Part shown: one piece after another, positions 1 through 7,761 of the stretch
Position numbering within the stretch: position 1 is the first letter of the stretch
Layout of the letters: each line of letters begins with the position of its first letter
From: Microbaculum marinum
GTDB taxonomy: Bacteria; Pseudomonadota; Alphaproteobacteria; Rhizobiales; Tepidamorphaceae
Length of the DNA stretch: 64,000 nucleotides
Strand: one strand, 5' to 3'
NCBI RefSeq assembly: GCF_042646165.1
Contig: NZ_JBHRTC010000021.1
The notes under the pieces: model-generated
Seen by the model: only the letters and a program-made list of their open reading frames with translations
The model's database searches: none
What the model was told of the DNA's origin: nothing
Made by a program: the position numbers and the translations under genes

Positions 1-465
1 GCGCTCCCGGGGGCTGGCCTCGGCCAGACGCACCTTCTCCTTCTGACGCATGGCGACCAGCTGGTCGCGGCGCTTGTGCAACCCGGCCAGCGCGTCGCGG
101 GCGTCCTCGCGCGCCGGGGTCTGTGCCGGCTCGAGCGCCTGGCCCATGGCCGCCAGCAGGCGGGCGTCGATCCTGTCCGTCTTGGCCATCACCCCGAGCG
201 CCCGGGCGAAGTCGCGCGCCCGGGCCGGGTTGACCCGGGAGAAGCAAACCCCGCGCGCCTCCAGGCCTGCGGCCAGGCGGCGGTCGTAGCGCCCGGTCGC
301 CTCGAAGACGATGTGTCTGTCCGACCGCGCCGGCAGGCCGGCCAGCCACGCGGCGATCGCCTCGTCGCTGTTGTCGATCCGCCGTGTCCGGCCGCCATCG
401 GCTTCGAAAATGTCGAGATGATGCTTGCAGACATCGCATCCGACAAAGCGAGGGTGTATCTTCAT
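1..465 (-). CDS. IS110-family transposase (DEDD recombinase), N-terminal part
   Basis: The first 155 codons of an IS110 transposase; the frame is open through the window edge, so the C-terminal serine-containing transposase_20 domain is not visible. The RuvC-like DEDD catalytic residues are recognisable: D11 in GCDVCKHHLD, E55 in VFEATGRYD, and D97/D100 in KTDRIDA. A basic, Ala/Arg-rich helical stretch follows from about residue 115, as expected for the linker coiled coil. The ATG at 465 is the first in frame and is preceded by a 100-150 nt structured leader, the usual arrangement for this family. Members of this family excise as circles and insert without target duplication. Whether this copy is active cannot be judged from half a gene. 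Confidence 0.9.
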   Translation of the reverse strand, partial: MKIHPRFVGCDVCKHHLDIFEADGGRTRRIDNSDEAIAAWLAGLPARSDRHIVFEATGRYDRRLAAGLEARGVCFSRVNPARARDFARALGVMAKTDRIDARLLAAMGQALEPAQTPAREDARDALAGLHKRRDQLVAMRQKEKVRLAEASPRER

Positions 466-499
466 GGTGCCTATCCCTGTGCTGCGAGGTCCGATGCGA

Positions 500-600
500 C
501 CGGCCTCCATCAACTGTTCAGGTTGGGTCAGAATAGCGGGCGGGGATCCGGCCGGATCACGGTCTCTCAGACCAGGGACCCAACGATCTCCCGCCCGCAC
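500..600 (-). ncRNA. candidate IS110 bridge RNA in transposase leader
   Basis: On the transposase strand the leader folds on paper into an outer 9-bp perfect stem (590-598 with 536-544, GCGGGCGGG/CCCGCCCGC). This encloses a 5-bp hairpin (561-573, GGTCT-GAG-AGACC) and a 14-nt perfect palindrome (545-558, GATCCGGCCGGATC). An unpaired stretch at about 574-589 carries a 10-nt match to the sequence at the presumed element edge (625-634). IS110-group elements are known to encode a bridge RNA 5' of the recombinase, with loops matching donor or target DNA. Location and loop match fit that model. Folding was done by eye and the RNA ends are guesses. Confidence 0.4.
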
Positions 601-1669
601 ACACCATCGCACATCCAAAACACACAGGGACCCAGGACGAGGACACGAGCCACGCGTCTCCTGCGTCGGAGGGAAGGGTGAATTGCAGCCTGCCGCCGGC
701 GTCCTGGGGCACCACCCGGAAGCCGCCGACCTCGATCGCGATGTCGTGTTCGATCTCTTCGGCCGACCACCCGAGCCGCCGCGCCCGGGCGTCCAATTGC
801 GCCCTGATCTCCTCGACGACCTCGCCGCCGGTGACGAAGGGCAGGCAGAACGGCAGGGTCGCAGGATCGACGCTCTCGCGCTCGAACTCGGGGGCGACGT
901 CGGCGCCGAGGAAGAAGGCCCGGTTGCCGCAGTCGAGATAGCTCTCCGCCGGCAGTCCGTTTGCCATGACGACGTCGTGGGAATCCAACTCGATGTGGTG
1001 GTAGTCGATGGTTTCGACGGGGACCTGCGTGATCGTCGCGCCGTTGACCAGCGCGCCGATCGGCACGAGCACGTCCTCCCCCACACCCCGATTGGCGCTC
1101 ACCTGCACCGCATGCGCCGCAGAGAGCCACAGCTCCCGCTCCGGCAGGCCGTGGCCGAAGGCATGCGCCGAGACCCGAACGGGCCAGGCCTGGCGGGGAT
1201 TTGTCGTCTTGCGGCAGTCGACGGTCCGGGTACCGGTCCAGCGAATGGCGCGTTCCTCGCCGGAGGCCGTCACCACGATGTCGCCCTCGGACAGCTCTTC
1301 CACAGGAACGTCTCCGCCAGGCGTACCGATCAGCGTGCCGGCAGCAAAGCAGACGAATTGGTAGCTGGCATTGCTATCGTAAGTAAAGGGAGTGCCCGTA
1401 GCGAGATTGGTGTCGGTGAAGCCGATAAGACCACCACCGGATACTTCGCCGACAATAATCTTGTGGTCGTCTATCGTGGCAACGCCCAAGAACGTGAAGC
1501 CTTGCAAGAATTTGTTCGATGTGAATTCGTCCTCGGAAATGTCACCAAGAATAGTTAGGTTATCATCCGCACCATCGCTAATATCTGTAATCGTAACTGT
1601 TTGCGCCGCTAAGGACCCGACCACTCCTGTTGGCCTGAGAATAAAAGCATACCCGAACTGTTGAGGCAT
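557..1669 (-). CDS. Hint-domain protein, 3' end apparently cut by IS110
   Basis: Encodes about 370 residues as read. Residues 1-105 are an acidic, Gly/Thr-rich region without recognised family. A Hint_2 (Hedgehog/intein-type autoprocessing) domain begins at C107 in VCFAAGTLIGTPGG, with the characteristic VEELSEGDIV and SAHAFGHGLPERELWLSAAHAV blocks. Start: the ATG at 1669 follows AAGGA by 6 nt; an in-frame codon 63 nt upstream lacks such a site. The last 20 or so residues after WLVSS are Cys/Gly/Trp-rich and unlike the family, and this is where the IS110 leader begins, so the natural C-terminus is probably lost. The N-terminal coding part and its upstream region are AT-richer than the rest of the window. 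Hint_2 proteins are common in Rhodobacterales; their function is mostly unknown. Confidence 0.75.
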   Translation of the reverse strand: MPQQFGYAFILRPTGVVGSLAAQTVTITDISDGADDNLTILGDISEDEFTSNKFLQGFTFLGVATIDDHKIIVGEVSGGGLIGFTDTNLATGTPFTYDSNASYQFVCFAAGTLIGTPGGDVPVEELSEGDIVVTASGEERAIRWTGTRTVDCRKTTNPRQAWPVRVSAHAFGHGLPERELWLSAAHAVQVSANRGVGEDVLVPIGALVNGATITQVPVETIDYHHIELDSHDVVMANGLPAESYLDCGNRAFFLGADVAPEFERESVDPATLPFCLPFVTGGEVVEEIRAQLDARARRLGWSAEEIEHDIAIEVGGFRVVPQDAGGRLQFTLPSDAGDAWLVSSSWVPVCFGCAMVCAGGRSLGPWSERP

Positions 1670-2169
1670 ATCGTTTCCTTCGCACCGTTCAACACGACAC
1701 AAAAGTAGGATATTCAAAGTCAAATACACCAATACACACCACTCGACCCATCAATTATGGAGAACATCGCATAACGAAGGCCGAAATTCCTCTTGAAGGG
1801 AATACTATTCCAATCCTACCTATCAAGCCCGCCGATAAACAAGTCGAAATTGTTGCTTCGCCACCCACGGGCATCCGGATGGCCGAACGCCGCTCGCGCG
1901 GCAAGGCCCCCGGGCGCGGCCCGTCGTCCATCTCAGCATGTCCTTGCCGTCGCTTTCGGCGGCGTGGAAACCGAAGGTCAGGCGAGGATCGTCCGCCCGG
2001 ATGCGCCGGGCCTCGCCCGTCACGTCAGTCAGGGAGAAATGCGCAGGATCGCCTGCCTGGACGCCGATGAACTGAAGGCGGTGGACCGCATTCTCGACAA
2101 GCTCTGCAAGGCGGCGGCGAAGGCGGCCGGAGCGATCGCGGCACGGAACGCCGGGGCGTTCGTGCTCGG
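1670..2169. other. AT-rich gap with possible gene remnant
   Basis: About 500 bp with no convincing gene. Bases 1680-1860 are markedly AT-rich for this window, which fits the promoter region of the Hint-domain gene and/or imported DNA. From about 1960 to 2160 the plus strand can be read as a helical segment (LDADELKAVDRILDKLCKAA) vaguely like the last helix of MarR-type regulators, but no DNA-binding part precedes it in any frame, so at most it is a decayed fragment. Confidence 0.3.
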
Positions 2170-3498
2170 CTATGCCGACCAATTCACGGCTCCCCCCTGA
2201 ATGCCGCGGCGGCGGATTTCGACCGCTGCCTTTACCGACGCGTGGATCTGTTCGGGAAAGCCTGGCGGCAGGTCGGCTTCCACACGAGCCAACGCCGTCT
2301 CGACCTGTTCGTCCACTTCCCTCAGCACTTCGGCGACGAGCAGTTTCGACATCCCTGCCGACACCCCCGTCTGGACGAAGTGGCGGGGATGGACTTCGTC
2401 GATGCGGTAGTGCCCCTTGCTCCCGGCGGACATCGCAAGGCGCATCTGGCGGTGCGAGATCTGGTACGTATCCAGGCTCGGCTGGGCGGTAAGAACATCA
2501 TAGAGCGGCGTCACGCGAAAGGAACCGCCCGGCCCCAGAAAGATGCTGAAGTTCTTGGCGTGGCCGTCAGTGGCGCCGATCAGCCAGAAGATCAGTTGCG
2601 CCTTGAGGAAGGTTTTCTGATCGGTTGCCGGCTCGTCGCTGCCCTTCAGCAGGTCGAGGATGGCCGCCATCCCAGGCCCTCCCTCATTCTGGTACTTGAG
2701 CGTCGGCGGAACCGACAGTGCCTGACAGCAGTCCTCCTGCGGCAGGCGCAGCAAACGTCCGCCGGCGGTCCGCAGGCGATCGAAGCGCTCGATCACGAGG
2801 GCCTTGGTGTCGCCGAATGTCTCGATCTGCGCGGCGTTGACAGGCAGCCCGAACGCCCTGAGCAGCGACAGGCAGTAGTATTCGTTCTCGACGCTGTCGG
2901 AGAGGTCGATGCCGTTGGGCAGCCGGCCGATCTGCTTCTTCAAAATATGCGTCGTCGGCGTCGTGCCGTGCGGCTTCAGCCATTTCCCCTCTTGTAACAG
3001 CAGGGCTGTCTTTTCCTGTGCACCCGCGATGGATATGCGGAAGTCGTCGTCGCGTGACAGACCCAGCGGCGCCTCTTCGAGCCCTCGCAGCAGGCCTTCA
3101 ATCTCTGCATCATCGACGGGCTCGCCTCGTATGGTGCCGATCGTGTCGGGGGCCTCATCGTCGGCGGTGACGAACTGCAGCGCACCGACGCAGTCGTGCC
3201 CGATCGCGGCCAGCAGGCTGTAGGCGTCCGTTCCCTGCGCGCCAACCCGTTCGGCAACGCGGCGCCTGAGCGCCTGGGAATCCGGCAGCAGATTCTCGAA
3301 AACCGCGGCGACCGCCGCTCCCTTGTATGGTGTCTCGCGCAGTGGCAGCGACAGCGAAACCGGCAGCCCCACGTCCCTTTAGAGCCAATTCTCGTCGTAG
3401 CGAAAGGCGATCGCACCGCTTGGCTCCTTGAGCAACCGTCCGACGAGGACATTGTTGAGAAGGACCCGCAGCGGCGCATGGAGCCTGCGGCGGGGCAT
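2170..3498 (-). pseudogene. hipA: HipA-type Ser/Thr kinase toxin gene with internal ochre stop
   Basis: HipA toxins phosphorylate glutamyl-tRNA synthetase or similar targets and are neutralised by HipB. The intact reading frame would run from ATG 3498, overlapping the hipB stop as TGATG, for 442 codons, the usual HipA length. Codons 1-39 encode a family-typical N-terminus (VGRLLKEPSGAIAFRYDENW), then codon 40 is TAA (3379-3381). The frame continues uninterrupted to 2170 with all kinase hallmarks: S156 in the ISIAGAQEKTALL loop, catalytic D311 in GATDGHAKNFS and D334 in LYDVLTA. A GTG at 3372 could restart translation but would drop the first 42 residues and has no good ribosome site. One substitution explains the stop. 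Either the toxin is inactivated or the base is a sequencing error. Confidence 0.85.
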
Positions 3499-3746
3499 CA
3501 GAACAGCTTCTCGATGTCGGCCGCGGTACCCTTGGAACGCGGCGCGATCCTGATCTCCAGATCGAGAGCAGCCAGGACTGCGAATATCGTCTGCAGGTTG
3601 GCGGACGAGTTGCCGGTTTCGAGAAGGGAAATCGTGTCCTGCCCGACCCCGGCCTTCGCGCCCAGCTGCGACTGGTTCCAGCCCAGCCTCTTACGGGCGC
3701 GGCGGATGATGCTTCCGAGTTGGCGTGGGTTGCGAGCAAGGTCCAT
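3498..3746 (-). CDS. hipB: HipB-type antitoxin, XRE helix-turn-helix
   Basis: An 82-residue DNA-binding antitoxin partner of HipA. It holds a single Cro/C1-type HTH at about residues 10-65 (RARKRLGWNQSQLGAKAGVGQDTISLLETG) and a short polar tail. The size is close to E. coli HipB (88 aa). ATG 3746 is chosen because the longer open frame upstream is only the operator repeats read through: their 27-bp period gives nonsense 9-residue repeats. No Shine-Dalgarno precedes this ATG, but a strong promoter puts the transcript start on it, suggesting leaderless translation. The stop overlaps the hipA start (TGATG), so the two would be coupled. It looks intact although hipA carries a stop, so it may now act only as a repressor. 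Confidence 0.9.
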   Translation of the reverse strand: MDLARNPRQLGSIIRRARKRLGWNQSQLGAKAGVGQDTISLLETGNSSANLQTIFAVLAALDLEIRIAPRSKGTAADIEKLF

Positions 3747-3753
3747 GAAAGGA

Positions 3754-3782
3754 GTTATAGGCTCTGCCCTATAAAGTGTCAA
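3754..3782 (-). promoter_or_regulatory. hipB promoter, predicted leaderless start
   Basis: On the minus strand TTGACA (3782-3777) is followed by 17 bp and TATAAC (3759-3754), a near-consensus sigma-70 promoter. The -10 ends 7 nt before the hipB ATG at 3746, so transcription should begin at or next to the A of the start codon. Operator copy 1 (3755-3774) lies inside the spacer and -10, so a bound HipB or HipBA would block polymerase. Confidence 0.75.
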
Positions 3783-3855
3783 TATGGGATATACCCTATA
3801 AAGACACATTATAGGATGAAGCCTATAAACTGAACATATGGGATGCAGCCCATAA
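3755..3855. repeat. four hip operators at exact 27-bp spacing
   Basis: Four 20-bp inverted repeats with 7-bp arms and a 6-bp spacer start at 3755, 3782, 3809 and 3836. Copies 1 and 3 are perfect (TTATAGG-N6-CCTATAA). Copy 2 has left arm ATATGGG, and copy 4 has ATATGGG with CCCATAA. Known hipBA loci are autoregulated through several palindromic operators upstream of hipB; these differ in sequence from the E. coli TATCC-N8-GGATA sites. The period is constant to the base, which fits cooperative binding with adjacent dimers at a fixed rotation. Confidence 0.85.
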
Positions 3856-4091
3856 ACTGAAGTGCGAAGCACCGAAAGGAATCAGATCTGGCCATTCCAG
3901 ATCCTTCCCGCCGCCCACCACCCAGACGTGCGATTGTGCCGGATCTGACTTTGCGGCAGAATCGCCACACAACAGGCGGCGTCCGTATTCGGTCCGCCGG
4001 AGTCAGGGCGTCCCGCAGACGACGCCACCGCCGTTCAGAAGCGGTCCGGGAACAGAAGCGGTCGTCGCGCCAACACCCTGGGGAGGGCGCC

Positions 4092-5984
4092 ATGGCCGAC
4101 TACGGCTCGAGCAGTTACCAGACGCGGTCCTACGACCGGATCTTCCAGACGACCGGCCCGAAGCCGGCCGCGCCGCCGACGATCGGGTCGACACAGTCGT
4201 TCCGGCAGACCAACGAGCTGCGCGGCAACGAGATCATCGCCGAGTACCTGATCAAGGAGAAGGTGCCGTTCCTGCTCGGCTATGCCGGCCACGGCGCGAT
4301 CGGACTGCTCGACGCGATCTACGACCGCACTGACAAGATCCGTCACATCTCGCCGCGCGTCGAGCAGGCCGCAGGCTTCATGGCCGACGTCTACTACCGG
4401 CTCAACCGCGAGCCGCTGGCGATCTACGCCTCGACCGGGCCGGGTCCGATGAACATGATGATCGCGGTCGCCAACGCCTTCTACGACTGCTCGGCCTTCA
4501 TGCTGATCACCGGCAACGTGCCGACGACGCAGCTGTCCTCCGGCGCGCTGCAGGACGACTACCGCTACCAGGGCACGATGTCGTCGATCTTCACGCCGAT
4601 CGTGAAGAAGTCGTTCCGCGCCAACAAGGTCGAGGACCTGGTCAAGATCATGCCGGACGCCTTCAACCTGATGCGCAGCGGCCGGCCGGGGCCGGTGCAT
4701 CTCGACATGCCCTACAACCTCTACATCGAGTCCGCCGCCGTCGAGGTGCCGGACCCGGCCAGGCATCCGACCAACTGGCGGTCGACGGCCTCCGACGATA
4801 CCGCGGAAAAGGCGCTCGACATGCTGGTGCGGGCCCAGCGGCCGCTGATCCTGGCCGGCGGCGGCGTGCGGGTCGCAGGCGCCTACGAAGAGCTGAAGGC
4901 GCTCGCCGACTACACCAACGTGCCCGTCTACTCGAGTTTCATGGGCAAGGGGGTGATGGCGGCGAACGACAAGCTCTATCTCGGCGTCGCCGGCTGCTGG
5001 GGCGAGTATCCGGCCAACGAGGCGGTCCGCAACGCCGACGTGATCCTGGCGATCGGCGCCCGCTTCAACGACCTGCACACCGGCTCCTGGAAGAAGGGCT
5101 ACGTCTACAACATCCCGCCGACCAAGCTGATCCAGGTCGACATCGATATGGAGGAGATCGGCCGCAACTATCCGGTCGAGATGGGCATCGTCGCCGACGC
5201 CAAGAGTTTCCTCGGCCAGCTCGGGCGGATCGCCCGGGCGAAGAACCGCAAGCTGTCCTACAACTCGTCGTGGCACCGCGAGATCGAGGCATGGCGCAAC
5301 GAGTGGCACAATTTCGTCGATCCCTACGCCACCAACACCGACGTGCCGATCGATCCGCGCCGGATGATGGCGGACATCAACAGGATCTCGCCGGCCGACA
5401 CCGTGATGGTCGACGACGTCGGCAACTGCCAGGTCTGGTCCGAGCAGTACTGGCTGCCGAAGACGCCGGGCACGCACATGACGGCGGGCGGCTTCGCGGC
5501 GATGGGGTTCGGCGTCTGCGGCGTGCTGGGCGCGCGGCTGGCGCGGCCGCACTCGCCCTGCGTGACGATCTGCGGCGACGGCGGCTTCATGATGACGCCG
5601 CACGCGGTCGCCACCGCCGTCGAGCACAACCTGCCGGCCGTCTGGGTGGTGCAGAACAACTACGCCATCGGCTGCATCCGCGACCTGCAGCGCTTCTACC
5701 TGGACAGCCGCGAGATCGGCACGAGCTTCGTCAACGAGCAGACCGGCGAGTTCTGGAACCCGGACTTCGCCAGGATGGCCGAGGCGATGGGCGCGCGCGG
5801 CATCCGCATCACCCACCCCGACCAGTTCGGCGACGCCTACAAGGAGGCGATCCAGTCCAACAGGCCGACGGTGCTCGACGTGGTGATCAACCGCGACACG
5901 ACGGTGCCGCTGACCGGCACCTGGCAGATGCCGCCGATCCCCGAGGCGCAGCCCACATTCGGGCAGCGGAGGATCCGCAACTGA
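4092..5984 (+). CDS. thiamine-diphosphate-dependent enzyme, acetolactate-synthase-like
   Basis: A 630-residue member of the POX/AHAS family: N-terminal TPP-pyrimidine domain, central dinucleotide-binding domain, and C-terminal TPP-diphosphate domain. The activating glutamate is E91 (RVEQAAGFMA). The TPP-binding motif starts at G495 (GDGGFMMT) and ends in NN at 522-523. Such enzymes act on 2-oxo acids or sulfoacetaldehyde-like substrates; the exact reaction cannot be read from sequence. No small regulatory subunit gene follows, so it is unlikely to be the biosynthetic acetolactate synthase. Start: ATG 4092 has GGGGAGG upstream; the open frame before it is Arg-rich and not family-like. The next gene is convergent, 3 bp away. 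Confidence 0.88.
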   Translation: MADYGSSSYQTRSYDRIFQTTGPKPAAPPTIGSTQSFRQTNELRGNEIIAEYLIKEKVPFLLGYAGHGAIGLLDAIYDRTDKIRHISPRVEQAAGFMADVYYRLNREPLAIYASTGPGPMNMMIAVANAFYDCSAFMLITGNVPTTQLSSGALQDDYRYQGTMSSIFTPIVKKSFRANKVEDLVKIMPDAFNLMRSGRPGPVHLDMPYNLYIESAAVEVPDPARHPTNWRSTASDDTAEKALDMLVRAQRPLILAGGGVRVAGAYEELKALADYTNVPVYSSFMGKGVMAANDKLYLGVAGCWGEYPANEAVRNADVILAIGARFNDLHTGSWKKGYVYNIPPTKLIQVDIDMEEIGRNYPVEMGIVADAKSFLGQLGRIARAKNRKLSYNSSWHREIEAWRNEWHNFVDPYATNTDVPIDPRRMMADINRISPADTVMVDDVGNCQVWSEQYWLPKTPGTHMTAGGFAAMGFGVCGVLGARLARPHSPCVTICGDGGFMMTPHAVATAVEHNLPAVWVVQNNYAIGCIRDLQRFYLDSREIGTSFVNEQTGEFWNPDFARMAEAMGARGIRITHPDQFGDAYKEAIQSNRPTVLDVVINRDTTVPLTGTWQMPPIPEAQPTFGQRRIRN

Positions 5985-5987
5985 CGG

Positions 5988-6563
5988 TCAGCCGAGCGGC
6001 GACACGCCGAACAGCCACCGGTGGAGGAACAGCAGGAAGACGACATAGAGCGTCGCCCCGACCACCAGCGCGATGACGTCGTTGGCCGCCGGGGGCGCGG
6101 CCGCGGGTACCGGCTCCGCAACCGGCCGGCGCTTCACCGAGATCCGGTCGATGACGGCCCAGGCGAGCAACGAGCCGAACAGCAGGACGTCGGCGAGCGT
6201 GCCGTTGGCGAGCAGGTGCGCGACCGCCCACAGCTTCACCGCCACCAGCATCGGATGCTTGAGCGTCGCCTTGATTCGCCCTGGAATATAGGCGGCGGCG
6301 AGGAACACGAAGACCGGCATCATCAGCACCAGCGCGATGTGGCGCATCCAGACGGGCGGCGCGTAAAGGACGACGGGATCCTGCCGTGCGAGCCCGTATC
6401 CCCACACGATCAGGACAAGACCGATCAGCGAGACCAGCGAGTAGATGCCCTTCCACGGCCCCTCCCCCCGGCGCGCGATCATCGCGTCGCGCCATCCCGG
6501 CGCCACGATGCGGATCGAATGTGGAAGGAGAAACACGACAAGGCCGACAATCAGTATGAGCAT
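5988..6563 (-). CDS. NnrU-family integral membrane protein
   Basis: 191 residues with about five hydrophobic segments: a first helix at 1-20 (MLILIVGLVVFLLPHSIRI), further helices around 40-60, 80-100 and 115-140, and a last one near 165-185. The HSIR near the N-terminus and the HPML motif with a conserved WA(V/I)AHLLANG stretch are typical of NnrU proteins. These are linked by context to denitrification in some alphaproteobacteria and are related to isoprenylcysteine methyltransferase-like membrane enzymes. No nitrogen-oxide genes are nearby here. Start ATG 6563 has GGAGG eight bases upstream; the longer frame upstream is rejected. Confidence 0.8.
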   Translation of the reverse strand: MLILIVGLVVFLLPHSIRIVAPGWRDAMIARRGEGPWKGIYSLVSLIGLVLIVWGYGLARQDPVVLYAPPVWMRHIALVLMMPVFVFLAAAYIPGRIKATLKHPMLVAVKLWAVAHLLANGTLADVLLFGSLLAWAVIDRISVKRRPVAEPVPAAAPPAANDVIALVVGATLYVVFLLFLHRWLFGVSPLG

Positions 6564-6777
6564 CTGCTGCCTCCGGGGGACGAGAGCAATCAGACCGACG
6601 AAATCACCGATCGCCGCGAACCTATAGGGTTGCGACGCGTTCCACATCGCAAATCGCAGCGCGGCCGTCGAGGGCCGCTGTTGTCACATCCCATCTCCGC
6701 GTCCAAATTGGGGACTCGAGCGGGCCCCGCGACGCGGGCCATCGACCGGGGGCCAACCGGCAGAACGGGACTTGAAG

Positions 6778-7257
6778 ATGAAATACCTTGGACTTTCCAT
6801 CGGACTGATCGCCACGGCGCTGTTTGCCGGCGCCTGCAACGGCAGCGAATCGGGTCAGGCGGACGCCGACCTGTCCGGCGCGGCACAGACCGGATCGAAG
6901 CAGGCGGGGTCAGGCCAGTCGGGGTCTGGCCAGGCGGGGTCCGGCCAAGCGGACTCCAGGAAATCGGCGTCGAACCAGTCCGGCGTATCGAGCTCTTCGA
7001 AGGGATCGGGAAAGACCAGACCCCAGACGCGCGAACAGCCCGTCGATCCCCAGCAGTCCTGCAGCACCGATCCGATCCAGTGGGCCATCGGCATCGCGGC
7101 CACCGACGAAACGGTCCAGAGGGCCAAGGCGGAGTCGGGCGCCACGAGCGTTCGCGTCCTGCGCCCGGGCCTGGCCGTCACCCAGGAGTTCAAGTACGGG
7201 CGGCTCAACATCAACGTCGACGACAGCAACGTCATCACGTCGGTGAGCTGCTGGTAG
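6778..7257 (+). CDS. lipoprotein with I78-type protease inhibitor domain
   Basis: 159 residues. A lipoprotein signal peptide ends in LFAGAC, with lipidated C20. It is followed by a low-complexity Gly/Ser/Gln linker (about 25-80) built from a five-residue repeat, then a C-terminal domain (about 92-159) matching the I78 inhibitor family: a Cys near its start, VRVLRPGLAVTQEF, then RLNINVDDSNVITSVSC at the end. I78 members inhibit serine proteases in the periplasm or at the surface. The repeat linker suggests the inhibitor is held away from the outer membrane. ATG 6778 is preferred over a TTG six bases earlier. Confidence 0.82.
   Translation: MKYLGLSIGLIATALFAGACNGSESGQADADLSGAAQTGSKQAGSGQSGSGQAGSGQADSRKSASNQSGVSSSSKGSGKTRPQTREQPVDPQQSCSTDPIQWAIGIAATDETVQRAKAESGATSVRVLRPGLAVTQEFKYGRLNINVDDSNVITSVSCW
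6901..6960 (+). repeat. 15-bp tandem repeat in lipoprotein linker
   Basis: Four consecutive 15-bp units (6901, 6916, 6931, 6946), consensus CAGGCGGGGTCCGGC, encode QAGSG-like pentapeptides; the last unit is diverged and a weaker one precedes. The unit length is a multiple of three, so copy-number change would alter only linker length. Confidence 0.85.
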
Positions 7258-7284
7258 GCGCTGCAGCCGGGCGGCGAGCAGGCG

Positions 7285-7761
7285 TCACTCGTCTTCGATC
7301 TCGTAGGCGAGATAGCGGGCGATCCGCCACTGGCCGTCGGGCTGACGCCGGAAGACGTCGATGCCGCGGTCAGAGGATGCAACCGTGGTGCCGGTCTCAC
7401 GGTCGGTGACCGTCAGGTGCCAGACCAGGCGGACAACGGCCAGGTCGCCGGAGACGATGACCTCGTCGATGTCCAGATCGTAGCGGTAGGCGCGCGCTCC
7501 GCCGCCGACGTCGCGCTGCAGGGCCGAACAGATCGAGTTGAAGCTCTTCTCGGGCTGCCCGCGATAGTTGGCGATCAGATCGACCGCGAACAGGTCGCAC
7601 AGGCGTTCGGTCCGGCCGGCATTGAAATCCTCGGTCCACTGCCTGAGGCGCTGCTCGATGACCCGGGCAGCCTCCTCCGCGCGCGGCGCGGCGGGTGCGA
7701 GGACATGCAGGGCGGACATCGCGCCGACGACCAGCGCGCGCATCAGGGTGGTGTAGAACAT
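7285..7761 (-). CDS. exported SnoaL/NTF2-like protein
   Basis: 158 residues with a signal peptide (ALVVGAMSALHVLAPAAPRAEE). A single NTF2-like fold of the DUF4440/ketosteroid-isomerase type follows: an alpha segment VIEQRLRQWTEDFNAGR, then alternating strands with VRLVWHLTVTDRETG and GIDVFRRQPDGQWRIARY. Such proteins bind or isomerise small hydrophobic molecules; no catalytic assignment is possible. It converges with the I78 lipoprotein gene and is alone on its strand. Confidence 0.75.
   Translation of the reverse strand: MFYTTLMRALVVGAMSALHVLAPAAPRAEEAARVIEQRLRQWTEDFNAGRTERLCDLFAVDLIANYRGQPEKSFNSICSALQRDVGGGARAYRYDLDIDEVIVSGDLAVVRLVWHLTVTDRETGTTVASSDRGIDVFRRQPDGQWRIARYLAYEIEDE

Larger units (their letters stand above)
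1..634 (-). mobile_element. IS110-family insertion sequence, left-end part
   Basis: This is the 5' portion of an IS110-type element: the start of the transposase gene plus its upstream non-coding end; the rest lies left of the window. The right boundary is inferred. The Hint-domain reading frame coming from the right still looks family-like down to about base 630 and then turns into unrelated residues. The 10-mer CAGGGACCCA occurs there (625-634) and again inside the leader (573-582). IS110 elements usually lack terminal inverted repeats, so the edge cannot be fixed from this window alone. Confidence 0.6.

Noticed and set aside
1793..2200. MarR-family regulator between the Hint gene and hipA
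   Set aside because: Only a final-helix-like segment is seen; no DNA-binding domain in any frame.
3373..3498. Separate small gene upstream of a shorter hipA
   Set aside because: Its 39 residues are the normal HipA N-terminus, in the same frame, followed by a single stop.
3755..3855. Regular 27-bp repeats as a CRISPR array
   Set aside because: The units are short palindromes whose spacers also resemble each other, and they sit on the hipB promoter; no cas genes.
3747..3872. N-terminal extension of HipB by 42 residues
   Set aside because: The extension is the operator array read in frame (27 bp is nine codons), giving artificial repeats.
4035..5816. 593-codon open frame opposite the TPP enzyme
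   Set aside because: Antisense shadow of high-GC third positions; His/Val/Asp/Arg-rich, no domain or ribosome site.
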